Shown: piece after piece, positions 35,169 to 48,400 of the stretch
Layout of the letters: each line of letters starts with the position of its first letter
Numbering within the stretch: position 1 is the stretch's first letter
NCBI GenBank assembly: GCA_012932295.1
Contig: JAAONU010000001.1
Coordinates: 30,969,449-31,033,448, forward strand
Reading direction: 5' to 3'
DNA from: Cyclina sinensis
Lineage: Eukaryota > Mollusca > Bivalvia > Venerida > Veneridae
DNA: 64,000 nt
Position numbers and translations under genes: made by a program
The notes under the pieces: model-generated
Told to the model about the DNA's origin: nothing
Database searches by the model: none
What the model saw: only the letters and a program-made list of their open reading frames with translations

Positions 35169-36716
35169 TCCTATATCTCATCAGTTCAAATGCTGGTAAG
35201 GAAAAATCTGGAAAGGTCCATCATAGTACAAAAGGAAAGTTTGTAAATTACCCTTCACAGTAGAAAAATACAGTACAAAAGAACAGGTTGAACCATCCTA
35301 TCAAAAATCATTTAGTTTTTACATCTATCTTAATTCTGGAAAATGTAGAATAAAGACCATTAATTATTGTAAGTGTTTTTGTGTGCTTTAATATCCTCTA
35401 GTAACAACCCATCTTTTGAAAATATTACAGCACGGTAGCAAGAAGTATGTTCAATTTCGAGCACGTCTGAGTATTTTTGGTAACTCGATTTTTACTATTT
35501 TTGTACAAACGTTAGTTCTATCAATATGTAGTTATGCCAGTCACGTTACCTAAATGAAATGTCATTTGCATTTATTCCAACCAGAAAGTTTGCATATCAC
35601 ACAAAAATGACCATCAAAACACAATATTACTAGTTTAATTTTTTTTTTTTTTTAAATTAGAATTCAAATAATGAGGGCCATATATTAACATACAGAAACA
35701 TACACAACGAGTTTCTTGAATATGTAAAGATGATTAACATCTGAAAATGGTAATTTTAAACATCTTTTGAACATATATGTGTGAATATTGGCTCACCACC
35801 TTTACTGGTCCTACCTTTGTTGACGGCCTGTCTTAATAACTGTGTTCTCTAAGTGTCGGAAACCTCTTGAATACAAGTATCATATTTTGCCCGTATACCA
35901 CTTTTTCTAGTTTTGTCTTCATTTCAAACTAGAATTAAAGAGCTATCACATAGTGTTGTAGTTTAGTGGGTTTTTTTTTTTCGTTTTCTTTCAATTAGAA
36001 TCAAGTGACCACAAAGCATAGATGATCGAAAATGTCTGTTATTTATTCAAATGATGACAAAATGAGAACACAACTAACAAAAACTAAGTTTCCTATACAT
36101 TCGGAGAAGGTAATATGTGAGTTGCTAAACATTGTGGGCAACATTGTCCCCCACAAGCAGTAGATTGCACGCAGAATTAAACTGCATGCCCCACCCGAAC
36201 TCAGCTATATCTGATTCGCGAACAACTCTGATTCGCGAACAACTCTGATTCGTGTGAATTTACTCAGTCTCATTAAGAAGCCTTGCTGATGCGGAAGTGC
36301 ATCGGTGAAATTTAAGAATGCGAGTTCAAATACCATCTGATGACCGTTAACTGCCGGCACTAGTGTTGGTCAGGTCGTCAGGAAGCAATCTTCGAGAGTA
36401 ATTTACAGTTTATCAGTAGTTCTGTTTTTAGAAAAAGTTACACACTGTTCGATCTCTCCTATATTATAGAACTAAAACCATGCTATTCTATTCTCCAATT
36501 ATCCGCCGTATATGTATGTGTACAAAATAGCGTTGGGGGATTTTCCAGTAAAAGATTATGCTACTCTTCTTCTGTTTATGTTAAATGTCTTTGAAAAGAT
36601 ACTGTAAAACTGGTAGTTTTAGTAGACATGAAAAAGACAAAAAAAAAAGAAAACATATATAATAACGATATCGAAGTCTTTTGTATATTTGCTAATAAGC
36701 ATTTTTTTCTTTGTCA
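35169..36716. other. Intergenic, no gene recognised
   Basis: AT-rich sequence with a poly-T run at 35640-35654. At 36207-36258 the 17-bp unit ctgattcgcgaacaact is repeated about 2.5 times. No ORF or RNA gene is supported. Confidence 0.4.
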
Positions 36717-36723
36717 GTTGACC

Positions 36724-37230
36724 CAGAGACATAGATAACAGAGATAAGCAGCTCCTATTTACTCCATTGAAATAACACACATGCCTCTCAAAAAGTGAAA
36801 AAATTAGGCATTTTGTAGCAATTAAAACTCAATGGCTATTTGTTCGACCCTTTTAAGGTATACATCATTTGAAAGCTTAAACAGTCATCTATAGCTGCAA
36901 GTTAAAATATTGGCAACTTTCTAGCCCTTTAATTTAATATAACTTGGCAGAATACACCCACTATCCCAGTTTTTCACCATCTTTATAGTTTTGTGAAAAA
37001 TGATTAAGTTGCAGTTCTCTTTAACACATAATGCATCATTTTTTTTACCAGGAATACAATTATTTTACCTGCAGCAATAAACAAATGACTAGGCTTTCAG
37101 AAAATGTATAATTTGTTTCAATTTGGCAAGTAGTTAACAAGTTATACTTGCTACAAGACACTGTCTTAGCAGGCACGCACGAGACCTTAAATAGCTAGGA
37201 AGATGCCTATCTCTGTTATCTATGTCTCTG
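36724..37230. mobile_element. 507-bp MITE, hAT-like
   Basis: Termini are inverted copies of about 27 bp beginning CAGAGACATAGATAACAGAG with one mismatch. The 7-bp direct repeat GTTGACC lies immediately outside both ends (36717-36723 and 37231-37237). The CAGAG tips and 7-8 bp duplication suggest the hAT superfamily; this is inference. No coding capacity. Confidence 0.8.
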
Positions 37231-37289
37231 GTTGACCATGGAAACTGGAGACAGGCAATATTTACTGTTTTTTGTCTTTCTTTTACACC

Positions 37290-38230
37290 CCATTCGAAGA
37301 AGTGAGGGCATCCTTCGCTAGGTCAAGTGGTTTCCTATCAATAATTTGAGAACGCATACACACGAAGACTTGATACATATTAAGTAGGTTGAACATCTTG
37401 TGTGATGAACCTTACAGTTTTGGGTCCAATGGGTCAGGGTTAAGCGCACAGGGATCTACGGCCGATCAATAGCATTTTACTCGCTGCAGAACTTTAAAAC
37501 TGAACAAGATTCTTTGGAATGATGGGATTTTTTGGGCCCACTGGGTCAATAGTCAAGCTCACGCGAACATATAGTTTTAAAGTGTTCCGATCATTAAAAC
37601 AAAAACGTCTTAACCAATAACCCTCGAACCTTACAGGATGGTTGTGAATGATGAGAAAATAATCAGTATTGCTTTTTTGCACGCTGGGTCAAAGGCTAGA
37701 TTCTTAAGAGCTTACACTAAAATAATTTCGGATCAATAACTAAAAAAATAGCTGCACCAAGAATCATTTAATTTTACAGGATGGTTGCGAATGATGAATG
37801 ACCGCTGTGGTTTATAGACCCGACATACTCAAGCTCATAGTAGTCTAGTCTGCTTCGATAACTCAAGAACAAGTCAACCAAGAACCCTCAAACTTTACAG
37901 AATGGTTAAGAACTGTAAATGTTTAATTTCTGTCGATCTTTGACGTACTAGGGCAAATTTCAAGCTGTTTAGACATGATGAATAAAGTACCCAGACTGTT
38001 TTCGGGTCCGCTGGTTCAAAGGATCTGCAGTTCTATAACAGTTTCTGTTCAATTATTCTAGATTGTATCAGGGCCTCAATTAAGGCCCTGATTGTATTGA
38101 ACCAGGATCCTGAAACTTTATGGAGTAGTTCGCAGTGGTATTTAGATTACATTAATGATTTTAAGGTTGCTGCATTAAAGGTTAAGATTACAGTCACCTG
38201 TTCAACTTTAGAAGTTTCCACCCAGTAAGT
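37290..38230. repeat. Degenerate ~115-140-bp tandem repeat
   Basis: A phrase of the type gggtcaaaggctag recurs near 37430, 37547, 37685, 37825, 37955 and 38010, alternating with aaccctcgaaccttacaggatggtt (split). Copies are strongly diverged. The same kind of repeat is, from memory, widespread in bivalve genomes. A 10-bp palindrome with a 6-bp loop (38067-38092) interrupts the end. Confidence 0.6.
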
Positions 38231-38541
38231 CAAAAAAAAAAGATGCTAAAGCAAGAATCCTTAAACATAGAGCAGTTGGAATTCTGGAGTGTGGAGGATG
38301 GGCGGGGCTTCAGTGTCATTCTGACACCTCTGTTTATTTTAGGAAGTGTTTCGGGGTGAAACGCAAAACAACTAATTCCCACAACGAATTATTTTTGTAA
38401 TTAGCAGAAGTGCTGAATGATACAATAATATGCTTTATTATGCCATACTAATGTGATTAATTGTGTTTATAATGATTGGTTGTAAAATAATTACTGTACA
38501 TGTACATGCAGAAGTTAAATAACGGTCATATAATATTCCGT

Positions 38542-41500
38542 TTACTTCTTGTACTTGTAGCTCTCGGCCCCACCGCGTCCAAAACCTGTTTAGAAAAAAA
38601 TAGATAACATTTGAGCATGTAACAAAAATAAACATATAATGTTTATCGCGTTGCCTGAACGTTTACGGAAGTATGAGCTACATAAAATGACCTTAGTAAA
38701 CATTCTTAACACCATCACATCGCAGGTACTACATGTATTAATGTTTATCTAGTTATGGCAAAGAATTTACCGTCTTTTTAGAGAAAACCTCGATTTTGAA
38801 AACCTATTTTCACGTTTCAATACTCTGAACTAAAATTATATGTATAGTGTTTTCAGTAACGATAAAAAACAACAAAAACAAGTGTAGCGGTACTAACCTC
38901 CGGGTCCAAAGAGAGCCGAATAGCATGGATTGTTACAGTATGGCTTCCCTTCATGCTAAAATATTATATAAAAATAAAAACATCATGATATCAATATAAT
39001 TGTTGCACCGTGCTAGACACCTTGTCGCCTGTCGTTTTCCGGCGAATTCGATCCATGCCGAGGCGAGGCCGAGGAACAATATATAACATTTCAGCAACGA
39101 CAGGTTCAACCATTCATATTACCATTGTGACCTTAACCAGAAGTCCTGCCATTTAAGGTTTTTGTAGCTTTTTTATTTTATTTTTTATCATTGCCAAACC
39201 GTCATCTCCATTACAATAAAAAACAGGGTGAAACTATTTCTTTTTAAACTGCACAGCTGTACATCGGAGTTTTTGTTCTAATGTTAATTTGAACACATCG
39301 CCAAATGCCGTGACGCGTAGGCCTACATCAAAAAGGCAGAATTGGTCAAACCTCACCAGACTTAATGGGTGTATAAAGCAAACAGAAACACTTTTTTTTG
39401 TATGGTCTGTCATAAAAACAACAGCAAAGTTGTATGTTATCATTCACAATACGAATACCTAACTGCTGCTTACAAAAACGCACACAAAAGGCACAGCCAA
39501 TTTTGAGAACCAATGAATTGAACTGCAATATATTGTATCAATTTACCCTACCCACTTCATGATGAGGCCGTAATATCAAAGTTAACGTCAGCAGACATGT
39601 TTGTGGTTTCAAATTAGTTATGATGTTTTAATTCATATATTGTTCTGAACAAAAAGGTTTATTGATACAAATTTTCATAACTGATAATGTCTGAAGGTTT
39701 TATGCGATTTGATGTATATATAAAACGAAAGAGATCGAACTGATTCAAATAAATGTTAAGGTTCAAAGCAAAACAAAATGCCACAAAATGAAGAAACAAA
39801 TGGTTCGTGTAGGTTTTAACTGTGCCATTCAATGAAAGTCATTAAAAAACTAAAAAAAATAAATTGCGTACTTTTCAGAGTGGATGCGTTATGAGAAATA
39901 ACTCAGCTAAGACAGTAAATGGTCTAAGAAGAAACTCTTCCCGTGTGTTACTGGTTTTAGATTGCTAACAGCTTAAAAAGGGTTAGAAAAGAAAATAAGA
40001 AATTTGAATTCCGTGGAAATTGCAGGAATGCAGAATTTAAAACTTATTCGATATAAGACCTGACTGCTGAAACTTAAATAACATTTATAGTATTATAGTT
40101 ACCTCAGCATGCGAACCTGCAGCTAGGGTTTTCTTGCATTTTTCACATCTTAGACAAGGTCTATGCCAATCTTTTCCAAGGGAAGTAACCTTCTCGGCTG
40201 AAAGAGATAAAATACCCATTAACTTAAGAAAACGAAACACTTCATTTACAATACCAAGATGTTCTTATTGATACCCGCAATGCAATAACTTACACTCATT
40301 ATACATGTACACGTTATGTCATTGGAAACGATGTACATGTAAAGGTAACCTTAGTGAATGACATACATTGAGTGTATTGTTTCTTTTTTCAAATACATTT
40401 ACACACTTACACTTACGCAAAATACATGAAATTACATATATCGAATTTTGTTCACACTCTTCCAGGAAAGCCAAGGCTCTAGCTTATCGTGTCACCATGG
40501 AAACGGGGCAAGCTAAAAAAACAAACTGCACACCTTTCTCAAATTTCTAACAAATAGCGTATATTTTTACCGACTGTCAGCAATACCAGAGGATGCGTTG
40601 GTCACGTCCATAGCAAAACACAAATACTTCTTATCTAAGGTCTGGAATACAGAATTTGACTACTGCCCCGTTACAATATGGGGTTACTGTCCAATACGGG
40701 GTTACTGACAAATGAAATTTTACCGTCAAATTTTTGAAACTTGATAAAACGCCATTCTTTAACAAATTTATGAATCTCAAAACAATTTACGGAATGCCAA
40801 GATTATTTTGTTGTATACTTGATAATCCCTGATGAAAGGTGCACTGAGATTTCTGTGCTTTTCATGTGATGTCTCTGTGTGAAATTGTGTGATTTTCATG
40901 AAACAGTTGAATTTTTCATGTCTGAACAGTAAGCATGGAAATGATGATTATTTACGTCAAGCATGATTTTCGTGTACCTCCATTGTCACACAATTTGCAC
41001 GAACTATTTGGATGAAAACCTCCATTGGGTTCAACAAAATTTCAAGTGTCTTGAACATGCCACCACGTCGTCATCTCACCTTGGAAGAAAGGACTTTGGC
41101 CATAGGATGGCTCGATGAAGAAATTTCCTTTCGTCAGACGGTAAACAGACTTAACGTCAGTGAGAGTACTTTGCAGATTACGTTGGAGGTCTCAGGAAAC
41201 AGGAACGGTACGAGGCAGAACGAAGTCAGGACGCCCACGTTTCACAAGACAGTGAGGTGAGCGATACCGTTGTGTGTGCAATTCGAGACAGGACTGTCAC
41301 CGCCAATAACCTCAAAGATCAGCTCAAGTTTGCTACTGGCACCGACGTTAGTGATCAGACAATCAGGAACCGATTACGCGAGAGAAAATCGGTCCAAGAC
41401 GTCCGGAGAACCCCGTCGTTAGCTCACTCAAAAGTGGCAAATAATTCCACAGAATATCCTAAGACATCTGGTCAATCCATGAGATGTCGATTTGTGGCAG

Positions 41501-44143
41501 CTCGAGGTGGTTATCGTCGTTACTGTTATGAGAATTTTGCTGAACTTCAGTTTTCATTTTTTTTCACATCCATGACATAGAATGACGTTAGTCTACGGTC
41601 CTGCACGAATTTCGCCGAACTGTTGTTTTAACAGTGCTTCTGTCTCTACAGGTAATGATTTTTGAGAAGAGAAACTTTTTTTTGTATACTACCTCCTTTA
41701 GTAAAGTAAAATATAGGTGTTTCCTAAATTGTTTTGTGTAGTATACACAAATATAGTTTTGAAGATTCAAAACAAAGATTTCTTTCAAAAGAAACCACTC
41801 TTTTGTACGAAATGACTGTTTATGTATTCTATAACACAGAAGGGTTTATATACTGTAATTATTTATCGTCCTTCTCATTCACTATGTAAATGAAAACATT
41901 TCTAATTTTCTAATGAGTCATGTGAAACATAATCCCGCTCATATTACAGCACAGCAGGTCTTGTGTTAACTATGTACGACTGTCACTTTATTTGAAAAGA
42001 CATCCATTATGCATAACGTTTATGTCAAACGTTCCGTGCAATTTAACAGTTAAAATAAAGAATGACTAAAGTATACGTATTAATTCCAAGAACGTGGTGT
42101 TGTTTGTTTACAGGTTAATGCAAAAATAGGGGCGTTTTTAAAATGTCCGAAGGATAATACTCAGACAAACAGTCTATATCTACGACCACCGCTTCGCTTT
42201 GCTATTTGTTGCTTGTCTCACTTATTCATGGTTTGTTGTAAATGTATAACAGTTGCATTAAACGTCGTTATACCAAATTCGTCATGAAGAAACTGTCAGG
42301 TTTCGAACATGTAGTCTTTCGAATCTTTCACCAAAACAAGAGACAAAATGTAAATATTATGACAAACTGTCCAGCGCGCTAACATTCATGTGAAGTGGTC
42401 AAATATTATATTTTTGAAAATTATATACAGTGAAAATGGAAATTACGCCGTCTTACACATGCAGTTTTTTTAAATATGCAGCGTAAGTTCTGATAAAAAT
42501 AGCGTTTTGCTTTTTTTGTTGCTAACTTAAAGTCTAACCTACTTCCGACCAGGTATGCTGCTATAGTAGAGACCACTGAGTTTAGACAAGACAACAACTG
42601 TCTCCCTAACTTCGACAGTACTTCTAATATACCAGTCACTAGTTCTTTGCTGATGACTACTTTTGTCATGCTTGTGGCACTTTTTTTTCTTCCTTTTTTT
42701 GAAATGCACGATGCATGCTGCCACAGCATGCAGGTCTTTGCAGTCAGATAATTGTCACAATGTTGATTTTTAGCTCTTTCAAATAATTCCTTTGTAAATG
42801 ATACTTTGATCTGATGAATGATACACAAATCAATTTATGTCCTTATACCTTTGTAAGGATTAATGATACGTGTCTTTTTCAGGTTGCTATATTACTGTAC
42901 CTTAAGACTTATTCCAGGCTAGACATTAAAATTTAGTCTTTTTAACAGCTAAATGTTAATGCGTCTTAAATGTAATTTCATTTGAACCATTCATTTACTA
43001 TTGGTGGGATTTAAAATCTTGCATGGTAAAAGTTTGGTGAGCATATGCATATACATATACAAAACGGAAGCTAGATCATAATTTATGTTATTGCGATTAA
43101 CACATATCTAAAATATTTCACGCCACTGCGGCTACACGTTCATTAAAATATGTAAATCGCTATACACAAGTGATAAAAGGATAGGAAATCAAATTGCGGA
43201 AACTTATTCAATGGTTTTCATACTTTACTACTGGATTTGTAAACCTCCAGGAAATACACTGGGCAACGAGGCAAAACTGTTTATAAAGAAATAAGATGTG
43301 AACAACACATGTTATGAGATCGGCCAATTAAAGTAACTCGCTTATAACAAGAAAAGAACTGCCTAGAAATCCGTTTAGCAGTTAATCCCAATAAAAATTA
43401 AATGAGCCATAAACTGAACGTTATTAAAAGAGCAAACGTTAATAATTCGTTATCTTTACTGTCATGTCGCCCACAATATGACCTAGTGTAAACATCTTAA
43501 ATGAAAAATGTAAACAATGCGATCTCTTTTTGCAGTATTTCCTATCCTATAAACATTTTTGACTGAACTTAATGAGCAAAACGTGAATTTTTTATTTACA
43601 CTCGCTCAGACTGTATCTCATGGGAAATTATCAGCACTCGGAGCGATACAAAACCGCAATCTCAACCAAATGACAACCACGCCCAATAAGTGAGTTTTAA
43701 CTAAAACTATGTAACCTTGTATTTAACAGATATATTTCTCATAGAGCAAAATATCCAATTTATGTGAGAACAATAAGATAAAATGGACATAGATGACATA
43801 GCGAACCTGTTGAGTCTCCTTCGGCTTATGATAAATGATTTATATGAATTGTTACATGTAGATCTAGATCTATATCTATAAAAGAACGATAAACGAAAAA
43901 ACGATAAACAAAAAAAGAACAGCAAAACTGGTACACATATGATCAAATATGGTGTTTATCATAGATCACTACCCAGACACATATTTACTCATATAGGATA
44001 AATAGCTGTTGTGAATGCTGATATTGATTATGATACGATGTTATTGTAACTGTTGTTATCTTACATAGATTAACAAAAGAAAAATATTATATAAGGATCT
44101 TACCAAAGTAAACTTCCTTATTACAGTTAGGACACTTAGGCAT
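38542..44143 (-). CDS. CRIP1: CRIP1-type LIM-only protein, four exons, complete
   Basis: Exons on the minus strand are 44143-44104 (ATG), 40197-40103, 38955-38898 and 38585-38542 (TAA). All have GT-AG borders and matching phases, and together encode 78 residues; vertebrate CRIP1 is 77. One LIM domain fills the protein: C4/C7 (MPKCPNC), H25/C28 (WHRPC), C31/C34 (CEKC) and C52/C56 (CNNPC), all zinc ligands intact. The C-terminal tail [18 protein letters not shown] has the glycine-rich GFGRGGAES motif typical of CRIP proteins. CRIP1 is a small zinc-binding adaptor in the cytosol and nucleus; its molecular role is not settled. Intron 1 (3.9 kb) holds a Tc1 relic. CRIP2/3 have two LIM domains, so CRIP1 fits best. 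Confidence 0.95.
41045..41580 (+). pseudogene. Tc1-like transposase relic (DNA-binding part only)
   Basis: The first ORF starts [19 protein letters not shown] and has the paired-like helix-turn-helix ([16 protein letters not shown]). After a frameshift near 41255 the second helix-turn-helix continues ([20 protein letters not shown]). Homology fades after about 41420, so the DDE catalytic domain is absent. It lies in intron 1 of the LIM gene, antisense to it. I could not find matching terminal repeats. Confidence 0.75.
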
Positions 44144-45599
44144 GGTTAGTTTCAAACGTTGCACTCTATATTAACTCCGGTACACTTTATTATCCTCCAG
44201 TCACCGTGAATGTGCGCCGCGTCAGTGTCGTGTGCAAAATGACGATGTAGGCGGTGATACATATGAAGAATACCGATCAATGAGAACTGAAAAAGTCGTG
44301 ATAAATTTGTTTTTGATATGTGACGGTGAATGCCTTTAGATCAACTTATATCAACTTGATCGTTATTTATTAAAGGCGTTTCTCCTCACTGATAACGTTT
44401 GAAATAAAGTATTGGGCGAACATGGCGAGGTAGCTGAAGAGGCCTGAGAGATGGCTCGAACAGGTTATTTTTCATGTATTTTAAAATCATCTCTTCTCTA
44501 ATAGCTAATTGATGACGTTAAACGCATAGTCCACAAATGAATACAACGATTTCTGTTGATATTTAGTGGTTTAAAATGATTGTCGATAATCCCCCAAAGA
44601 CCTTCATGAAACCTACGTGATTGTCATTAAAGTTAGAAGGAATACCATCAAAAACTTCTTTCGGTTTATTTTGTAATTGAAGACACATTTATCTTTATTT
44701 CACACCAAAGAATGGAAACTTATTTGTCGTCAATACATTATTGACTTTGCTTGTTCCTTGTTGCTTTTATGTTGTTATTCACCCTTGTATTCTTATTTCC
44801 ACTGGCTTGGTAATTCAGATACAGTGTATATGAAAATGTCCTTCTTTTCTCGCTTAGCAGTAAATGCACAGAAAACACACTTGCCTCGCCATTGATGACA
44901 GTTATTCTTAACAATAATTCTTTTCATTTATCCAAACCTTACGTTAAAAACGTCATATTTATTGTTAGTACAAGGCACAAGAGACAACTTTTCTCACTAC
45001 TTTCCAACCGCCTCTCGTTTGACCTTCAGGAAATATACCCTTCGATATGTAATGTTAAAAAGTCAATTACAAACTTAACAATTATTTTTTATTTACCTCT
45101 TCATACACAAGTACGTTATAATTGTCTCAAACTGAACTGCGGCGCAACAGTTAAGTCAGTCAAACGGTGCTTTAAATAAATAATCGGTATAAGTAGCTGA
45201 CCTTTTTATTCTTAATTTTAGACTTTGGTTGCTGATTTGTGGCGTGCTTTTGTAAGAGTTAAAGGGTTCGTAATGTATAACTCAGAAAATATAGTTCTAC
45301 GCTCAATTGTTAACATTGCGCTCCAAATTTACCATAAAAGATGTCTTAACTTGCCGGGAAAAGCTACATGCGCTTTAAAACGAAGTGATTATTAAATCAG
45401 CATTTATATAACTCCAGTCACGTCTGTCCAACAATCCCTGGCGTACATACTAAAAGTTCTCCTATATTCAAATTTGGGATGTTTACCTCATCATGCACTT
45501 TCCAATCTTCAGTAAATCTGGTTGATTTGCCTCATCTTGGACACTGGTTGTTTTTATTTCAACAGAAAGCCTACTGAGAATCAGTATTCCGCATTAAGA
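44144..45599. other. Upstream flank of the LIM gene, no gene recognised
   Basis: Contains the presumed 5' UTR and promoter of the minus-strand LIM gene just right of 44143, a locally GC-richer stretch (about 44200-44260). Two ORFs of 72 and 95 codons (44677-44895 and 44892-45179, +) look random in composition and I do not support them. Confidence 0.45.
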
Positions 45600-45623
45600 T
45601 ATAGAGGATATTTGTTTGTTTTT

Positions 45624-45747
45624 GTGGAAGATGAGAATTTATTTCATCGAGTGAACACCATATGTGATATTTTCACGAGTGGCGCAGCCACGAGTGAAAA
45701 TATCAACATATGGTGTTCACGAGATGAAATAAATTCCCATCTTCCAC
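45624..45747. repeat. 124-bp near-perfect hairpin in the left foldback arm
   Basis: gtggaagatgagaatttatt pairs with the reverse complement at the other end (aaataaattcccatcttccac region). The centre is the palindrome cacgagtggcgcagccacgagtg. The whole block can fold on itself. Confidence 0.85.
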
Positions 45748-47754
45748 TAAAAAACAAACAAATTTTCTTTTTATTTTATGCCAACACGTCAAAAATGGGT
45801 TTTTTTATGACATTTTTAATCAGGGCCTTCAATAAATTCCCCATGGTGAGCCCCAAATCAGTTAATGCGTACTTTGGTTACTCCGCACAAAAAAAGTGCA
45901 GACAATCTCCAATACATATGATAACTTTACTTCTGCTGAAATAAACTGAATACACTTTCAGCAAATAATATTTATTTTTGTCTACACAGTTTATCAATAT
46001 TTATTGAATTTTGCCATACATACTTTAATTATAAAAGCGGATTAATACTCAATATTCAATAGTTCGGGCACAAACATGTATTATCAAAATGGTAATTAAC
46101 TGATTAAAAACAGTGTATTATCACTTTTATCTCACTGATATTTCCCTATATTTCACTGGTAGGCATAAAATAAAAATGTTTCCGTACCTCGAAAAACGCA
46201 AGGATAAGCCTTGCTGCCTCTGGAAACTGAAACTGATTAAACTTTTCGTTTTCATTCAGGTTTTAAATACATAGAACGGTTGATGATTATTTCAAAAACC
46301 TCAAATCAAAGATTTTTTATCTTAGGACTTTGATTTTGAAATGAATGTCTGGTTCTGGTCATGCCCAAAATTCAAATACAAGTTCAGCAAATACAGTAGA
46401 CGATTCGGATTTCACTATGGCATGGAAAATAGAAGCACAGTATGCCACGACTAGAAGACTCGTTGACATAAACATGGAACCGATTTTAAAGTTTACGATT
46501 TTTTTAAGATGCCTTTAATTCAACATTTCGCTTACGAGACCGTTAATTTCTGACATTGTGTCTTCAGTTTGAGTTTTCATTTGTAAACCTTTGGCAATTT
46601 GATATAGTTTATTTGCAAGACAATCTGAAAAAAAAAATCACGCTAGAAAAATGCATGGAAACGCGAATAAATATGTTACTAGTAGTTTGACTAGTCCTGA
46701 CTTTAGGACTGTCTTGATTCTGAAAAAAATAAAGGGCGGATGAACAATTCGAATCTCAACATGAGCATTTGCCTCCAATCAAGTCCCCTATCAAGCCGAC
46801 AGTATTGTGTGCTTTAAACGCTTTGTTTAAACACTTCTCAATATGTCCATATTTTAGCATTACTTTTTCCAGCAATATTGCAGTTGTGCCAAACACACTA
46901 CACAGTTACTTCCCCTCATGAGGTCTTGTGCTAACCATTGCCGCATGTAATATATCACAGGTCTCCTGATTGCAAGGAAGCTTTATTGTCTTTATAGAGC
47001 AAAGTGAAAATAGACATGCAAAATCCAGTGCACTACAACAATTTACTGATTACCATTTCTTTCAATACTCCAAGGCTTAAACTAATTAAAGAGATTTATT
47101 TAATGCCTACCAATGAAATATAGGGAAATATCAGTGAGATAAAAGTGATAATCCACTGTTTTGAATCAGTGAAATTACCATTTTGATAATCCACTGTTTG
47201 TGCCGGAACTACTTTTCCCCACCACATAAATACAAGAGAATCCGCTGTATTTCAGACAGTGACAGCGAGTGAAATTTATTTACCTTGTTAAAATCCAGTT
47301 ATAATATTGAATTCCTGAGCCTAACTAGTTGTAAACAATGATGAAATTCGCCATAAATTATTTAAAATGTCTGATTTGTTTACATAACTCACATGGACAA
47401 TATCCAATATGGCCGACTTTCAATTCAATTGATTGAATATTACTCGGTATTAATCCGCTTTTATAATTAAAGTATGTATGGCTAAAATTCAATAAATATT
47501 GATAAACTCTGTAGAGAAAAATAAATGTTATTTGATGAAAGTGTATTCAGTTTATTTCAGCAGAAGTAAAGTTATCATATGTATTGGAGATTGTCTGCGC
47601 TTTTTTTGTGCGGAGTAACGGTTTGACCAAAGTATGCATTAACTGATTTGGGGCTCACCATGGGGAATTTATTGAAGGCCCTGAGTAAAAATGTCATAAA
47701 ATACCCATTTTTGACGTGTTGGCATAAAATAAAAAGAAAATTTGTTTGTTTTTA

Positions 47755-47877
47755 GTGGAAGATGGGAATTTATTTCATCGAGTGAACACCATATGTTTAT
47801 ATTTTCACTCGTGGCTGCGCCACTCGTGAAAATATCACATATGGTGTTCACTCGATGAAATAAATTCTCATCTTCCA
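47755..47877. repeat. 123-bp near-perfect hairpin in the right foldback arm
   Basis: Mirror copy of the hairpin at 45624-45747. The centre reads cactcgtggctgcgccactcgtg. Both hairpins are kept in spite of small substitutions elsewhere in the arms. Confidence 0.85.
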
Positions 47878-48169
47878 CAAAAACAAACAAATATCCTCTA
47901 TATAATGCATGAAATAGTCAGTGAAAGATTGACGGACAGACAAAGTTCACTGCTTTACCTTTAAATTTTCGACTGATGAACAGGCAGACACCTCAGGTGT
48001 ACAACTGAAAAGAGATTAGTAATTAGCCTTGTTTCTTTGAATGTGTAAGCTATAGTTATTCATAATAGCAAACCCTACACATGTTTCATGTAGTGGTAAC
48101 AATAAAGCACAGACAGATGAATTGTCAGAAATGGCACATATTGTGCTAAATGTAATGTAATTCAACATT

Positions 48170-48400
48170 AATAGCCTGTGGTTAAAATTGCTGACTCTCT
48201 CACTGATGGACAGTCGTGGGTTCAAGCCCCATTGCAGACTATTACCATTTATGTTAGAAAGTTAGTGGTTTCTACAGAGAATAAGAGTCTAGTACCAGTC
48301 CTTCAGATGGTTTGTAAATATGACCCTCGTATATGACTTTGACTGTTAGAGAGTGTTAAACACTCAATTTAACAAAATTATAAAGTCAAACCTATGAAAG
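48170..48400 (+). repeat. tRNA-derived SINE-like element
   Basis: A tRNA-like head (gcctgtggttaaaattgctgac, then the B-box gtgggttcaagcccc) is followed by a body ending in a gttaaacactcaatttaac segment. No ORF. It belongs to a family different from the 8.3-kb SINE. Confidence 0.6.

Larger units (their letters stand above)
45602..47900. mobile_element. 2.3-kb foldback-type DNA transposon with long inverted arms and TA flanks
   Basis: The left end TAGAGGATATTTGTTTG and right end CAAACAAATATCCTCTA are exact inverted copies, each bordered by TA (45600-45601, 47901-47902). Inverted similarity runs about 570 bp on the left (to ~46170) and about 800 bp on the right (from ~47095). The difference is a ~230-bp segment present only on the right (about 47180-47440), so the left arm has a deletion. 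The ~920-bp core has no ORF worth noting. TA duplication suggests mobilisation by a Tc1/mariner-like or other TA-targeting enzyme; the class is inferred. Confidence 0.85.

Noticed and set aside
44677..45179. Two adjacent + strand ORFs of 72 and 95 codons
   Set aside because: No recognisable motif, no splice context and random-looking composition; not enough to call a gene.
45522..45944. 140-codon + strand ORF, with a 73-codon minus twin at 47669-47890
   Set aside because: Both arise from the inverted arms of the foldback element and its hairpins; there is no domain or conserved frame.
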